A DNA stretch of 64,000 nt, taken from JAACFF01 sp963807975 (GTDB lineage Bacteria; Chloroflexota; Anaerolineae; Promineifilales; Promineifilaceae). This document shows, piece after piece, positions 44,993-54,859 of this stretch. The translations under genes were made by a program, and so were the position numbers. Positions within the stretch are counted from its first letter, which is position 1, and each line of letters begins with the position of its first letter. Below the pieces are notes generated by a model. It was not told the origin of the DNA and made no database searches. It worked only from the letters and a program-made list of their open reading frames with translations. The stretch lies in the NCBI GenBank assembly GCA_963807975.1, contig CAWEDV010000001.1, positions 2,418,001-2,482,000 on the forward strand, given 5' to 3'.

Positions 44993-47000
44993 AAAGAACC
45001 GAACACCAGAAGAGTCCAGCATCGATCCCGCTGCCCAACAGATGCTGATTCGCGCCGACGAGTTGGGCATTGGAACCGCATTTTCGCGAGCCGACCAGAT
45101 GGCTCCTTGCAATGTCGGCTCGGCGGGTATGTGCTGCAAAATATGCGGCATGGGGCCCTGTCGTCTGACCAAAGATGGCCAGACAGGCGTCTGCGGGGCA
45201 ACCATCGACACGATCCAGGCCCGCAACTTTATCCGCGCCATTTCCGCCGGTGCAGCCGCCCATTCCGATCACGGACGTGATATGGCCTTTACCCTCAAAG
45301 CTGTTGCCAACGATGAGGCCGAAGGCTATGTCATCCGCGACGTCGCTAAGCTGCGTACCATCGCCAAAATATATGACATCCCCGTCGAAGGGCGGTCGCC
45401 GAAAGAGATCGCCAACGATCTGGCTGACCTCTACATCGCCCAGTTTGGTCAACAGAGAGGCGAAGTGGTCTTGATCAAACGCGCGCCGGAAAAACGGCAA
45501 AAATTGTGGCGCGACACTAAGGTGGTCCCGCGAGGTATTGATCGCGAGGTCGTTGAGGCACTGCACCGCACACATATTGGTGACGATCAGGATCCGGAGC
45601 ATATCTTGCAGCACGCTGTGAGGACCGCTCTTGGCGATGGTTGGGGCGGCAGCCTGTTGGCCACCGATGTATCCGACATCCTCTTTGGCACGCCAGCACC
45701 TGTTTTGGGGCAGGCCAACCTGGGCGTCCTCAAAGATAATATGGTCAACGTGGTTGTACACGGGCACGAACCAACGCTGAGCGAGATGATCGTGGCTGCT
45801 TCACAGACCCCGGAAATTATTGAATATGCCAAAGCAGCGGGAGCGGATGGTGTGAACCTTTCCGGTATTTGCTGCACGGCCAATGAGATCTTGATGCGCC
45901 AGGGCATCCCGGCAGCGGGCAACTTCCTGCAGCAAGAATTATCCATCCTCACCGGCGCCGTGGAAGCAATGGTCGTCGATGTGCAGTGCATCATGCAAGC
46001 CCTCGTCGGCCTGGCTGAGAATTTCCATACCAAGATCATCACCACCTCCCCCAAAGTGAAGATCAAGGGCGCAACCCACATTGAGTTTGACGAGCATCAT
46101 GCACTGACTATTGCCAAAGACATCTTGCGTACCGCCATTGATAATTATGCCAATCGCGGCGAAACCAAGATTCCCGATATACGCGAAGACTTGATCCCCG
46201 GCTTTTCACACGAATACATCAACTATATGTTGGGCGGCCTCTATCGTTCTTCATTCCGGCCTCTAAACGATGCGGTCATGTCCGGCCGCATCCGTGGTGT
46301 GGCCGCGATCGTCGGCTGCAACAACCCGCGCAGCAAACATGATTACCTGCATACCTATGTCACGAAGGAGCTGCTCAAACAAGATGTGTTGGTTGTGGAG
46401 ACGGGCTGCGGCGCTATCGCCAGCGCCAAGCTGGGCTTGCTTCTTGGTGAGGCTGGTCTCGATCAAGTCGGTCCTGGTTTACGCGAGATTTGCGAAACAA
46501 TAGGCATTCCACCTGTACTGCACATGGGCTCCTGCGTCGACAATACACGCATCCTGACCGTGCTGACCCAGATCGTCGAGGAAGGCGGCCTGGGTGATGA
46601 CATTGACCAGGTCCCGGCTGTCGGCCTGGCGCCGGAGTGGATGAGTGAGAAAGCGTTATCCATCGGCACTTACTGCGTCGCTTCTGGCGCTTACGTCATC
46701 TTCGGTGGCACATCGCCCATCAGCGGTATGCCTGACCGTATGGAAGACAGCACCCTCGTCTCAGAACTGATCAGCAGCGGTTGGGAGGAGTTATACGGCG
46801 GCAAGATGGAATTTATCCCCGACCCGGATGTCATGATTGAGAAGACGCTGGAACATATCGACAAGAAACGCGCAACGCTGGGCCTGCCAGAATATGATCC
46901 AGAAAAATTTGGGCGCAGCGGTGATGCGCGAATGATGGAGATGGATGAATTACCCTGGCAAGAACAGCGTGAAGCGCTGTATGGTGTAGCAGCGGATTAA
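44985..47000 (+). CDS. cooS/acsA: Anaerobic carbon-monoxide dehydrogenase catalytic subunit
   Basis: Ni-Fe enzyme (671 aa) that interconverts CO and CO2, here as the partner of acetyl-CoA synthase. The N-terminal cysteines Cys42, 50, 51, 54, 59 and 70 (in PCNVGSAGMCCKICGMGPC and GVCGAT) fit the D and B clusters. The C-cluster ligands appear in order: His of VHGHEP, Cys of GICCTANE, DVQCIMQ, VGCNNPR, ETGCGA and MGSCVDN. No key residue is missing, so it should be active. It overlaps the HMA protein gene by 8 bp and leads into acsB after a 45-bp spacer with a palindromic repeat. Confidence 0.97.
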   Translation: MARKNRTPEESSIDPAAQQMLIRADELGIGTAFSRADQMAPCNVGSAGMCCKICGMGPCRLTKDGQTGVCGATIDTIQARNFIRAISAGAAAHSDHGRDMAFTLKAVANDEAEGYVIRDVAKLRTIAKIYDIPVEGRSPKEIANDLADLYIAQFGQQRGEVVLIKRAPEKRQKLWRDTKVVPRGIDREVVEALHRTHIGDDQDPEHILQHAVRTALGDGWGGSLLATDVSDILFGTPAPVLGQANLGVLKDNMVNVVVHGHEPTLSEMIVAASQTPEIIEYAKAAGADGVNLSGICCTANEILMRQGIPAAGNFLQQELSILTGAVEAMVVDVQCIMQALVGLAENFHTKIITTSPKVKIKGATHIEFDEHHALTIAKDILRTAIDNYANRGETKIPDIREDLIPGFSHEYINYMLGGLYRSSFRPLNDAVMSGRIRGVAAIVGCNNPRSKHDYLHTYVTKELLKQDVLVVETGCGAIASAKLGLLLGEAGLDQVGPGLREICETIGIPPVLHMGSCVDNTRILTVLTQIVEEGGLGDDIDQVPAVGLAPEWMSEKALSIGTYCVASGAYVIFGGTSPISGMPDRMEDSTLVSELISSGWEELYGGKMEFIPDPDVMIEKTLEHIDKKRATLGLPEYDPEKFGRSGDARMMEMDELPWQEQREALYGVAAD

Positions 47001-47002
47001 TC

Positions 47003-47030
47003 GTAGGGGCGTTTCGCGAAACGTCCTTAC
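47003..47030. repeat. GTAGGGGCG-type palindromic element between CODH and acsB
   Basis: GTAGGGGCGTTTCGCGAAACGTCCTTAC structure: CGTTTCG/CGAAACG is a perfect 14-base palindrome (47010-47023), flanked by GTAGGGG and TCCTTAC. It begins 2 bp after the CODH stop and ends 6 bp before the acsB GGAGG site. It shares its head with the elements at 4618 and 24679. Confidence 0.65.
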
Positions 47031-47045
47031 ATTTCGGAGGAAACT

Positions 47046-49319
47046 ATGTCTCGCTATATTGCAACCCGCGCTATCCGCGGCGCAAACGCGCTGGTGATCG
47101 AAGCGGAGTTGATGCTAAATAAAGCTATTCAAGAAAAGGGGCCGGATACGCCCGTTGTCTTCCCCAACACGGCCTATTATCTACCCTTGATTTACGGTAT
47201 GACCGGCCAGGAAGTAGAAACATTGGCTCAATTGCGGCCAATCCTCGAACACGCGCGTACGCTGCTGCATCCAGTTCCTTCCCCAAATAAGTGGACACCC
47301 TACCTGGGTGAAACCCTGGACAGCGGCATGGCTACGCTGCTAGCAGCCGAGGCGATTGAAGCCGTTCGTTTTGTCTATAAGTTACAGCCGGAACCGATGA
47401 TTGGTTTCGAGCTGGCCGGCGGCACATCTTATTCCAACAATGGCAGCGGCCTGGTTGGACACCTCAATGGACCCATCGACGACATACAATTGCGTTCATG
47501 GGGAATCCAGCTTGTCGACGGCCGTATGCCTGGCTTCGCAGCCATCGTCGGCGCAGCCAAGTCCAATGAGGTCGCGGTGAAAATCGTGCGCGAATTGCAG
47601 CGGCGCAACATTCTCACCTTCCTCTCTGGCAATGTCAACGGTCGTTCCATCATTCACCAGTTGAGCGAAGAAGGTGTCGAACTCGGTTACGACACCTACA
47701 CCGTGCCCTTTGGCACCGACACCCTCAGCGCCATCTATGCACTAGGCTTCGCCACCCGCTCCGCCCTCACCTTCGGAGGCCTCAAGGCGGGCCAGGCGCG
47801 TGACATCCTGCTCTACAACCGTGAGCGTGTCTTTGCCTTTGTCCTGGCCCTTGGTGAAGTAGATGATCTCAAGTATGCGGCAGCAGCCGGGGCCATCAAC
47901 TTTGGCTTCCCGGTCATTGCCGACACAGTAATTCCAGAGATTCTACCGACCGGCGTCACAACCTACGAACACGTCGTCAGTATGCCCTTCGCCGAAATTG
48001 ACGGCGCGGACGATCTGGAACGTGCCGAAAGATTGGTACAGAAATGCATCGAAATTCGCGGTGTTAAGGTTCAGATTGCCGACGTTCCCGTACCAGTGCC
48101 CTATGGCTCCGCCTTCGAAGGCGAAGTCGTACGCAAAACCGACATGCGCGTCGAGTTTGGTGGTAAGAAATCGCGCGCCTTTGAATTCTTGCGCATGGCA
48201 CCCTTGGAACAGGTCGTAGACGGCAAAATCGAGCTCATTGGTCCCGACTTTGACGACATTGAAGACAAGGGCTTCATGGACTTGGGCATTGTCGTCGAAG
48301 TAGCTGGGCGCAAGATGCAGGAAGACTTCGAACCAGTCTTGGAACGCCAGATTCACTACTTCATCAATGGCGCATCCGGTATTCAACATATCGGCCAGCG
48401 CGACATCGCCTGGATCCGTATTTCTACGGCAGCCGCTGAGAAAGGCTTCACCCTGGAACACTTCGCCAAGATCCTGCACTCTCGCTTCCACTCCGACTTC
48501 GGTGCTATTGTCGACAAAGTTCAAGTGACTATCTACACCGAACCGGCTCTCCTGGGAGAATGGCTGGCCACAGCCCGTGAAGCATTCGATTATCGCAACC
48601 GCCGCCTGTCAGATCTGACCGATGATGCCGTGGAGGAGTTTTACTCCTGTACCTTATGCCAATCCTTTGCTCCCAACCACGTCTGCGTGGTTAGTCCCGA
48701 AAGACTGGGCTTATGCGGCGCATACAACTGGCTCGACTGCAAGGCCTCCTTCAGCATCAATCCCACCGGGCCCAACCAGCCCATCAAGCTGGGTAAGCTT
48801 GTCGACTTTGACAAAGGGTATTGGCAAGGCACCAACGATTATGCCAAGGCCGGATCACATGGCGTGGTTGAAGAAGTGGCCATGTACTCTATCATGGAAA
48901 ATCCCATGACCGCCTGCGGCTGCTTCGAATGCATCGTCATGCTCATTCCTGAGGCCAACGGTGTCATGGTCGTCAGCCGTGAAGACACCAGCATGACCCC
49001 CGCCGGCATGACCTTCAGCACCCTGGCTGGTATGGCCGGTGGCGGTATGCAGACCCCCGGCGTCATGGGCGTAGGCAAATTCTACCTGATCAGCCCCAAA
49101 TTTATCTCTTCCGATGGCGGCTTTAAGCGTGTGGCCTGGATGAGCAGTTACCTCAAAGAATCCATGGCTGACGAACTGCAGGCTGTAGCCTCCCGTGAAG
49201 GAGATCCCGATCTGATCGAGCGCATCGCCGACGAGCGTAATGTACAAAATGTGGACGATCTTTTAGCCTGGATGGAAGAGCACAACCATCCCGCATTGCT
49301 AATGGACATGATTTTCTGA
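47046..49319 (+). CDS. acsB: CO-methylating acetyl-CoA synthase
   Basis: 757-aa enzyme that joins CO, the methyl group from the corrinoid protein and CoA into acetyl-CoA. The A-cluster ligands are intact: the SCTLCQSFAPNHVC segment, the later GLCGAYNWLDC cysteines that bind the 4Fe-4S part, and the distal-nickel site in TACGCFEC (CGC). The N-terminal CODH-binding domain, present in bacterial but not archaeal enzymes, is kept (GANALVIEAELMLNKAIQEK). The length agrees with Moorella-type AcsB. GGAGG precedes the ATG. It lies between CODH and the corrinoid-protein genes in one operon. Confidence 0.97.
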   Translation: MSRYIATRAIRGANALVIEAELMLNKAIQEKGPDTPVVFPNTAYYLPLIYGMTGQEVETLAQLRPILEHARTLLHPVPSPNKWTPYLGETLDSGMATLLAAEAIEAVRFVYKLQPEPMIGFELAGGTSYSNNGSGLVGHLNGPIDDIQLRSWGIQLVDGRMPGFAAIVGAAKSNEVAVKIVRELQRRNILTFLSGNVNGRSIIHQLSEEGVELGYDTYTVPFGTDTLSAIYALGFATRSALTFGGLKAGQARDILLYNRERVFAFVLALGEVDDLKYAAAAGAINFGFPVIADTVIPEILPTGVTTYEHVVSMPFAEIDGADDLERAERLVQKCIEIRGVKVQIADVPVPVPYGSAFEGEVVRKTDMRVEFGGKKSRAFEFLRMAPLEQVVDGKIELIGPDFDDIEDKGFMDLGIVVEVAGRKMQEDFEPVLERQIHYFINGASGIQHIGQRDIAWIRISTAAAEKGFTLEHFAKILHSRFHSDFGAIVDKVQVTIYTEPALLGEWLATAREAFDYRNRRLSDLTDDAVEEFYSCTLCQSFAPNHVCVVSPERLGLCGAYNWLDCKASFSINPTGPNQPIKLGKLVDFDKGYWQGTNDYAKAGSHGVVEEVAMYSIMENPMTACGCFECIVMLIPEANGVMVVSREDTSMTPAGMTFSTLAGMAGGGMQTPGVMGVGKFYLISPKFISSDGGFKRVAWMSSYLKESMADELQAVASREGDPDLIERIADERNVQNVDDLLAWMEEHNHPALLMDMIF

Positions 49320-49337
49320 CAGAATAAGTTAAGTTGG

Positions 49338-49396
49338 AGAAACCCGGTTTTTTAACAATTGGATCGCACTATCTTTGCTGCAAAAATCGGGTTTCT
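49338..49396. repeat. AGAAACCCGG-type element with long loop
   Basis: AGAAACCCGGTTTTT (49338-49352) and AAAAATCGGGTTTCT (49382-49396) are inverted copies around a 29-bp centre, directly after acsB. The arms match the bcp terminator (2888-2926) and a decayed element at 58208-58270. It could act as an attenuator between acsB and the CBS gene. Confidence 0.6.
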
Positions 49397-49414
49397 AGAT
49401 TCAATTCAACGCCT

Positions 49415-49936
49415 ATGAATGAAGAGCCACCTGAAACACCTCGGCTCGTTCGCGACCTGATGTCGGTCGGAGTGCCTACCTGCGCACTCGATGACTCAGT
49501 GATCGATTTAGGTCGCTGGTTTTTGGAAAAAGATATCGAAGGAGCGGTTGTTCTGGATGATAACGGGCACGGCGCTGGCGTCGTGACCCATGATCAATTG
49601 GTACAAGCCTATGCGCAGGGCGAATACCAGGAGCTAACCGCACAAGATATCTTACAAGCTGAAGTACCACAAGTACCACCAGATATTCCGCTGGCTGCTG
49701 CCGCCCAGATCATGCAGGATTTAGGCGTGCGCATCCTCTTTTTGACCCACCACGCCGGCGGTATTGAATATCCGGCAGCCTACATAAGTTACAAACATCT
49801 GCTGCGCCACCTTGGCGCACGAGATGAGCAAGAGTTGCGCGATCTGGGCATCCACGCTGAACGAGAGTCTCCAATTGAGACATTCGTCCGCCGGCGTGAT
49901 GAGGCGCTCCGCCGCGCCCGGTCGCAGCGCAGATAA
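49415..49936 (+). CDS. CBS-domain protein inside the acs operon
   Basis: 173-aa soluble protein with a pair of CBS motifs, about residues 12-75 (VRDLMSVGVPTCALDDSVID, GAVVLDDNGHGAGVV) and 78-145 (AQDILQAEVPQVPPDIPLAA, LGVRILFLTHHAGG). Such Bateman modules usually sense adenine nucleotides. The C-terminus is Arg-rich (RRRDEALRRARSQRR). The ATG at 49415 follows the AGAAACCCGG element; the open frame runs up to 49334 but has no site there. Being between acsB and acsD, it may tune enzyme or operon activity to energy state, an inference. Confidence 0.8.
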   Translation: MNEEPPETPRLVRDLMSVGVPTCALDDSVIDLGRWFLEKDIEGAVVLDDNGHGAGVVTHDQLVQAYAQGEYQELTAQDILQAEVPQVPPDIPLAAAAQIMQDLGVRILFLTHHAGGIEYPAAYISYKHLLRHLGARDEQELRDLGIHAERESPIETFVRRRDEALRRARSQRR

Positions 49937-49998
49937 AACAAGCCTGTGAGCGACTTTAGCAATTCGCTCATTGGCAACAAGATTAGGGAGTAAAGCAT

Positions 49999-50979
49999 AT
50001 GCCAGTTCAGATTCCGAAAGATAGTTGGCCAGGATCGGTGCGCACCATAACGATGGGGGCCACAGCCGCCGATGGTGGGACGCGCACGCAAACCATCACT
50101 GTCGGCGGAGAAAAGGCCCTGCCTTTTATGCATTTTGAGGCGGAGATGCCTAATAGACCGGTGATCGCCTTGGAGATCAAGGATCGTAAGCCGGATGATT
50201 GGTCGCCGCTGCTGCTGGAAACATGGGGCGAGGCCATGGAAACGCCTGGGGCCTGGGCCCAAGCCGCCGAAACCGCTGGGGCTGATTTGCTTCAGCTCTC
50301 TTTGAGCTTAACCGACGCAGCAGGCAATCCAACGACACCTGATATAGCGGTTACGGCCGTACAAGCAGTTTTGAACGCTTCCGGCTTGCCGCTCCTGGTC
50401 TTTGGGCCGGGACAGGCGGATACAGACAATGAGCTGCTAGTCCCCGTGGCCGAGGCTACCAAAGGGGAACGCATTGTACTCGGCATATGCGAGGACAAGA
50501 ATTACCGCACTATCGTGGCTACAGCAATGGCTAATGGCCATCTGGTCACCGGGCGTACACCCATGGATGTGAACCTCTCCAAACAGCTCAACATTCTCAT
50601 CAGCGACATGGGCTTACCCCTCGATCGCATCATCATGGATCCCACGACCGGCGCCTTAGGTTACGGCATTGAATACGGCTATTCGGTCATGGAACGGCTG
50701 CGGCTGGCTGCCCTGCAAGGGGATACGATGACCCAATCCCCCATGTTGGTCACCCCAGGGTTTGAAGCTTGGAAAGCTAAAGAAGCCAAGATTGGACAGG
50801 GCGTTCCCGAGCAGTGGGGAGAGTGGCTGGCACGTGCGATCAACTGGGAAACGTTGACGGCTGTTGCCTTGCTCGAATCTGGTGCGGACATCCTTGTTCT
50901 GCGCCATCCGGAAAGTTTACGCCGCGTGAGGATAGCGATTGATGAACTCATGGCTGTCCCAGAACCAGTGGCGCAGTGA
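49999..50979 (+). CDS. acsD: Corrinoid iron-sulfur protein, small subunit (AcsD/CdhD)
   Basis: 326-aa TIM-barrel subunit of the corrinoid iron-sulfur protein, which carries the methyl group from methyltetrahydrofolate to acetyl-CoA synthase. It shows HFEAEMPNRPVIALEI (N-terminal strand), LQLSLSLTDAAG near residue 98, GICEDKNYRTIVA, DLGLPLDR-like IISDMGLPLDRIIMDPTTGALGYG in the two parts around residue 205, and PMLVTPGFEAWKAKEA. There is no cysteine cluster, as expected. It starts 62 bp after the CBS gene with GGGAG upstream, and the large subunit gene follows after 46 bp. Confidence 0.94.
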   Translation: MPVQIPKDSWPGSVRTITMGATAADGGTRTQTITVGGEKALPFMHFEAEMPNRPVIALEIKDRKPDDWSPLLLETWGEAMETPGAWAQAAETAGADLLQLSLSLTDAAGNPTTPDIAVTAVQAVLNASGLPLLVFGPGQADTDNELLVPVAEATKGERIVLGICEDKNYRTIVATAMANGHLVTGRTPMDVNLSKQLNILISDMGLPLDRIIMDPTTGALGYGIEYGYSVMERLRLAALQGDTMTQSPMLVTPGFEAWKAKEAKIGQGVPEQWGEWLARAINWETLTAVALLESGADILVLRHPESLRRVRIAIDELMAVPEPVAQ

Positions 50980-51025
50980 GCAGTGAGCAGTAGATTATTC
51001 ACTGAAATTTTAAACGGAGTAGATA

Positions 51026-52366
51026 ATGGCACTTAGTGGAATTCAAATATACAAGATGCTGCCCAAGACCAATTGCAAAGATTGTGGCTTCCCCACCTGC
51101 CTCGCCTTTGCCATGAAACTGGCGGCGAAACAGGTGGAACTTTCCGACTGCCCACATGTGAGTGAGGAGGCTTCTGCCGAACTAGCCGAATCGTCGGCCC
51201 CGCCCGTGCGGCTGGTTACCCTCAAATCAAATGGTCACGAGGTAAAAGCAGGCAATGAAGTGGTTCTCTTCCGCCACGAAAAAACCTTCTACCACAAACC
51301 GGGGCTGTTTGTGCGCCTAAAAGATGATCAAACTGCCGATCAGATTAGAGCCAAGCTAATCCCCGCCGAAGCTTACCACGTGGATTACGTTGGTCTCGAT
51401 TTAGCTTTGGATGGCTTTGCCGTGCAATCAGTGACCGCTGATCCCGCAATTTTTGCAGCAGCGGTGCAAACAGTGACCGAAGTCAGCCATCGTCCCCTGA
51501 TCTTGATGAGCGACGATCCTGCGGTCATTGCCGCGGGACTTGCCGTCACCACAGGTCAGACACCGCTCATCTATGCCGCCAAAGAAGGCAATTGGGAAGC
51601 GATGGCGGGCCTCGCCAAAGAGCACAAGGCAGCGCTCGTCGTCAGCGGAGATTCACTCGATACATTGGCCGATCTGACCGAAAAGATTAATAAATTGGGT
51701 ATTGAGGACATAGTCCTTGATCCATCGGCCGGCGATTTGAGCACTCGCCTAACTTTGAACACCCAGATCCGCCGGCTGGCGTTGAAGAAAAACTTCCGCG
51801 CCCTCGGCTACCCGCTCTTTGTGGCTCCAGCCAATGGCGCGGACGATGCCTATCAATCAATGCTCGCCGCGCAAGGAATCGCTAAATATGGCGGCTTTGT
51901 CGTGATCGATACCTTCACCCCAGAACTGGTCTACCCCCTATTGGTATTGCGGCAGAACATCTATACCGACCCGCAGAAACCAATCCAGGTCTTGCCTGGT
52001 CTTTATGAGATTAACAATCCTGGCGCCGATGATCCCGTGCTGGTCACCACCAACTTTTCCATTACCTATTTCAGCGTGGCCAACGAAGTGGAAGGTGCGG
52101 GCCTGCCCGCCTGGCTGTTGGTAACTGAGGCCGAAGGCATGAGCGTCCTTACCGCTTGGGCCGCGGGTAAGTTTGACGCCGAGCGAATCGCCAAGGACGT
52201 TAAGCGCTTCTCTGTTGCCGAAAAGGTCAATCACAAGCGTATCGTTCTTCCAGGCCATGTTGCCGTATTATCCGGTGAATTAGAAGAGGAACTGCCCAAT
52301 TGGGAGATTCGGGTTGGCCCACGTGAAGCCGTTGACCTGCCCGCCTTTATGAAGCAAGTCCTATAA
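51026..52366 (+). CDS. acsC: Corrinoid iron-sulfur protein, large subunit (AcsC/CdhE)
   Basis: 446-aa subunit with the B12 cofactor and one 4Fe-4S cluster. The N-terminal cluster motif is NCKDCGFPTC plus LSDCP (Cys-x2-Cys-x4-Cys-x16-Cys, about residues 15-40). A TIM barrel follows, and the C-terminal Rossmann-like B12-binding domain begins near residue 320 (PVLVTTNFSITYFSVANEVE) and ends with HVAVLSGELEEELPNWEIRVGPREA. All four cysteines are present. It pairs with acsD immediately upstream. Three further genes of the methyl-transfer system follow on the same strand. Confidence 0.96.
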   Translation: MALSGIQIYKMLPKTNCKDCGFPTCLAFAMKLAAKQVELSDCPHVSEEASAELAESSAPPVRLVTLKSNGHEVKAGNEVVLFRHEKTFYHKPGLFVRLKDDQTADQIRAKLIPAEAYHVDYVGLDLALDGFAVQSVTADPAIFAAAVQTVTEVSHRPLILMSDDPAVIAAGLAVTTGQTPLIYAAKEGNWEAMAGLAKEHKAALVVSGDSLDTLADLTEKINKLGIEDIVLDPSAGDLSTRLTLNTQIRRLALKKNFRALGYPLFVAPANGADDAYQSMLAAQGIAKYGGFVVIDTFTPELVYPLLVLRQNIYTDPQKPIQVLPGLYEINNPGADDPVLVTTNFSITYFSVANEVEGAGLPAWLLVTEAEGMSVLTAWAAGKFDAERIAKDVKRFSVAEKVNHKRIVLPGHVAVLSGELEEELPNWEIRVGPREAVDLPAFMKQVL

Positions 52367-52377
52367 GAGGCAGAACT

Positions 52378-52842
52378 ATGAGTACGTTCAACACAAAAGC
52401 CAAAGAGTTTCTAGCACAGGACCGGATCGCTGTTGCCGGCGTCTCCCGGGCTAAGACCGACGCCGCCGCCAATGGCATCTATAATAAACTGCGCGAGTCT
52501 GGCCACCAGGTCTTTCCTATCAATCCCAATGCCCTGGAAATCGACGGCGATACCTGTTATCCCAATCTTCAATCGATCCCGGGTGGCGTTGATGGTGTGG
52601 TCATCATCACCCGCCCGGAATTGACCGAACAGATCGTACAGGATTGTGTCGAGGCCGGCGTGCCGCGCGTCTGGATGCACAATAATACATTTATGGAATC
52701 CAGCGTATCGGAGTCGGCCGTCGAAACTTGCCGCGAGAATAATATTGTCGTCATTGACGGCGGCTGCCCGATGATGTTCCTCGAATTCGGACACAAATGT
52801 ATGCGTTGGATGCTGGGCGCGATGAAACGCCTGCCCGCTTAA
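52378..52842 (+). CDS. CoA-binding (YccU-type) protein in the acs operon
   Basis: 154-aa Rossmann-fold protein with the CoA-binding pattern: IAVAGVSRAKTDAAANGIY (glycine-rich start), VFPINPNALEIDG, CYPNLQSIP, VDGVVIITRPE, and GVPRVWMHNNTF. It carries a conserved-looking Cys in GGCPMMFLEFGHKCM near the C-terminus. It starts 11 bp after acsC and ends 3 bp before the activator gene, so it is firmly in the operon. CoA or acyl-CoA sensing for acetyl-CoA synthesis is plausible, but the family function is not settled. Confidence 0.85.
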   Translation: MSTFNTKAKEFLAQDRIAVAGVSRAKTDAAANGIYNKLRESGHQVFPINPNALEIDGDTCYPNLQSIPGGVDGVVIITRPELTEQIVQDCVEAGVPRVWMHNNTFMESSVSESAVETCRENNIVVIDGGCPMMFLEFGHKCMRWMLGAMKRLPA

Positions 52843-52845
52843 AGT

Positions 52846-54786
52846 ATGGCTCAACACACGGTCACCTTCGATCAGGCAGAAAAACCCGTAGGAGTACAAA
52901 CGGGAACGCTGCTCACGGAAGCAGCCCACCAGGTAGGGATTGATCTCTCCCAACCGTGTGGAGGGCAAGGACGCTGCGGTCGCTGCGCAGTACAGGTGAC
53001 CGGTGGCTCAGTTCGCCAGCGCAGCACACTGCGCCTTGCCGATGAAGACCTGGCCCAAGGTTATGTCCTCGCCTGCCAGGCCGTCGTCGAAGCAGATGTC
53101 CACATCCACGTCCCGCCACAGGAGACCCTGGAACGACGCCTGACCACAGATCGTACGGTGGCCGATGTGACAGTTCCTTCCGGATACGATGCCGCGACCA
53201 GCCAACCTGTGCGGCGAATCTTCCTGTCACTGCCGCCGCCAAGTATGGATGACCAGACGGATGATTGGAGCCGCCTGAACACCGCCCTGCGCCGGGAAAC
53301 AGGCATCACTGAACTGCAGGTCTCATTATCACTGTTGAGGAAAATCGGACCAGTCCTCCGTGAAAGGGAGTGGCGGGTGACAGCCGTGCTTGATTCCCTT
53401 GGCAGCTGCCCTTCTTGTCCAGCCAGGCTGATCGACCTCCTACCTGGCGCTGTTCCTGTCTCTGCACCCCTCTGGGGCGCGGCCATCGATATTGGCACCA
53501 CCACGGTCAGCGTCTGGCTGGTCGATTTACTCACGGGCCAGGTACAGCAGCAGGCAGCCAAATACAACCACCAGATCAAACGGGGTGAAGACGTCATCTC
53601 ACGTATTATCTACGCCTCTAAGAATGGCGGTGAGAAAGAGATGAGCGATCTGGTCCTGTCGACAATCAACGATTTGCTACAACGCACCTGCCAGCGGGCC
53701 AAGGCCAACCCGCGCGACATCGTCCGTTCAACCATCAGCGGCAACAGCATCATGATGCACCTGCTCCTCAGCATACCAGCGGGCAGCATTCGCATGTCAC
53801 CATTCGTCACCGCTGTTAATCAAATCCCCATTCTCAATGCGGCTGAAGTAGGGCTGGACATCCATCCCGAAGCCACGGTAGACTGCCTTCCCGGGGTCGC
53901 CAGCTACGTCGGCGCCGACATCAGCGCTGGCGTGCTTTCATCCGGCATGGATAACAGTGACAAAATCAGCCTCTTCCTGGACATTGGCACCAATGGTGAA
54001 ACAGCACTGGGATCCAACGAATGGTTGGTCACCTGTGCTTGTTCAGCCGGGCCTGCTTTTGAGGGAGCCGGGGTGCAGCACGGCATGCGCGCCACACGCG
54101 GCGCTATTGAAGAAGTCTGGATCAACGGTGCAACCTTTGAACCCTCTTACCGCGTCATTGGTGATGCGCCGCCGCGCGGCTTCTGTGGCAGCGGTCTCAT
54201 ATCCCTCCTGGCAGAAATGTTCCTGACCGGCATCGTCGACAAGGGCGGCCATTTCAACTCCTCGCTGCCCACTAACCGCATTCGCCAGGGGCAGCATGGA
54301 TGGGAGTATGTTGTCGCCTGGGGTGATGAGAATGAAAATAGCCGTGGATCGTCACCAGCCATCGCCATTACCCACGTTGATATCGACAATCTCATCCGCG
54401 CCAAGGCCGCTATCTATGCCGGATTTACCGTCTTAGCCAATGCAGTCGGCTTGCCACTAGAAGACGTTGAGCAGATTCTAATTGGCGGCGCCTTCGGCAA
54501 ATATATTAACGTAGAAAAAGCGGTCGAGATCGGTTTGCTCCCCGACATGCCCTGGAACACATTTCATTTTCTAGGCAACACATCTGTCTTGGGCGCCTAC
54601 TATGCCTTAATCGACCACAAACTGCGTGATCGTGTGCAGGATATTGCCAGCCGTATGACCTATATTGAGCTTTCGGCCGATAACTCATTCTTCGAAGCCT
54701 TTACATCGGCCCTGTTTTTACCACACACCGATGCGCATCGTTTCCCATCGGTGAGCAAGAAGCTGAGGGTTCCCGAGAATCCCTAG
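52846..54786 (+). CDS. acsV: Reductive activator of the corrinoid iron-sulfur protein (RACo, AcsV)
   Basis: 646-aa ATPase that re-reduces inactive Co(II) of the corrinoid protein. The N-terminal 2Fe-2S ferredoxin domain carries CGGQGRCGRCAVQV and, near residue 77, ACQA. A linker follows, then the ASKHA domain with AIDIGTTTVSVWLVDLLTG (phosphate 1), FLDIGTNGETALGS (phosphate 2) and the LIGGAFGKYINVEKAVEIGL adenosine motif near residue 545. Length and order match RACo-type proteins (DUF4445). It begins 3 bp after the CoA-binding gene and precedes acsE by 73 bp. Confidence 0.93.
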   Translation: MAQHTVTFDQAEKPVGVQTGTLLTEAAHQVGIDLSQPCGGQGRCGRCAVQVTGGSVRQRSTLRLADEDLAQGYVLACQAVVEADVHIHVPPQETLERRLTTDRTVADVTVPSGYDAATSQPVRRIFLSLPPPSMDDQTDDWSRLNTALRRETGITELQVSLSLLRKIGPVLREREWRVTAVLDSLGSCPSCPARLIDLLPGAVPVSAPLWGAAIDIGTTTVSVWLVDLLTGQVQQQAAKYNHQIKRGEDVISRIIYASKNGGEKEMSDLVLSTINDLLQRTCQRAKANPRDIVRSTISGNSIMMHLLLSIPAGSIRMSPFVTAVNQIPILNAAEVGLDIHPEATVDCLPGVASYVGADISAGVLSSGMDNSDKISLFLDIGTNGETALGSNEWLVTCACSAGPAFEGAGVQHGMRATRGAIEEVWINGATFEPSYRVIGDAPPRGFCGSGLISLLAEMFLTGIVDKGGHFNSSLPTNRIRQGQHGWEYVVAWGDENENSRGSSPAIAITHVDIDNLIRAKAAIYAGFTVLANAVGLPLEDVEQILIGGAFGKYINVEKAVEIGLLPDMPWNTFHFLGNTSVLGAYYALIDHKLRDRVQDIASRMTYIELSADNSFFEAFTSALFLPHTDAHRFPSVSKKLRVPENP

Positions 54787-54859
54787 CGCCTACAAAAATT
54801 CGTGCGCGAATTGGTAAACCACAGTTCAAATTACCGCTTCGATTTACAAGGAGAAACCT

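Noticed and set aside
44826..45767. Leftward 313-aa frame opposite CODH
   Set aside because: It is antisense to the CODH gene, whose metal ligands are all intact.
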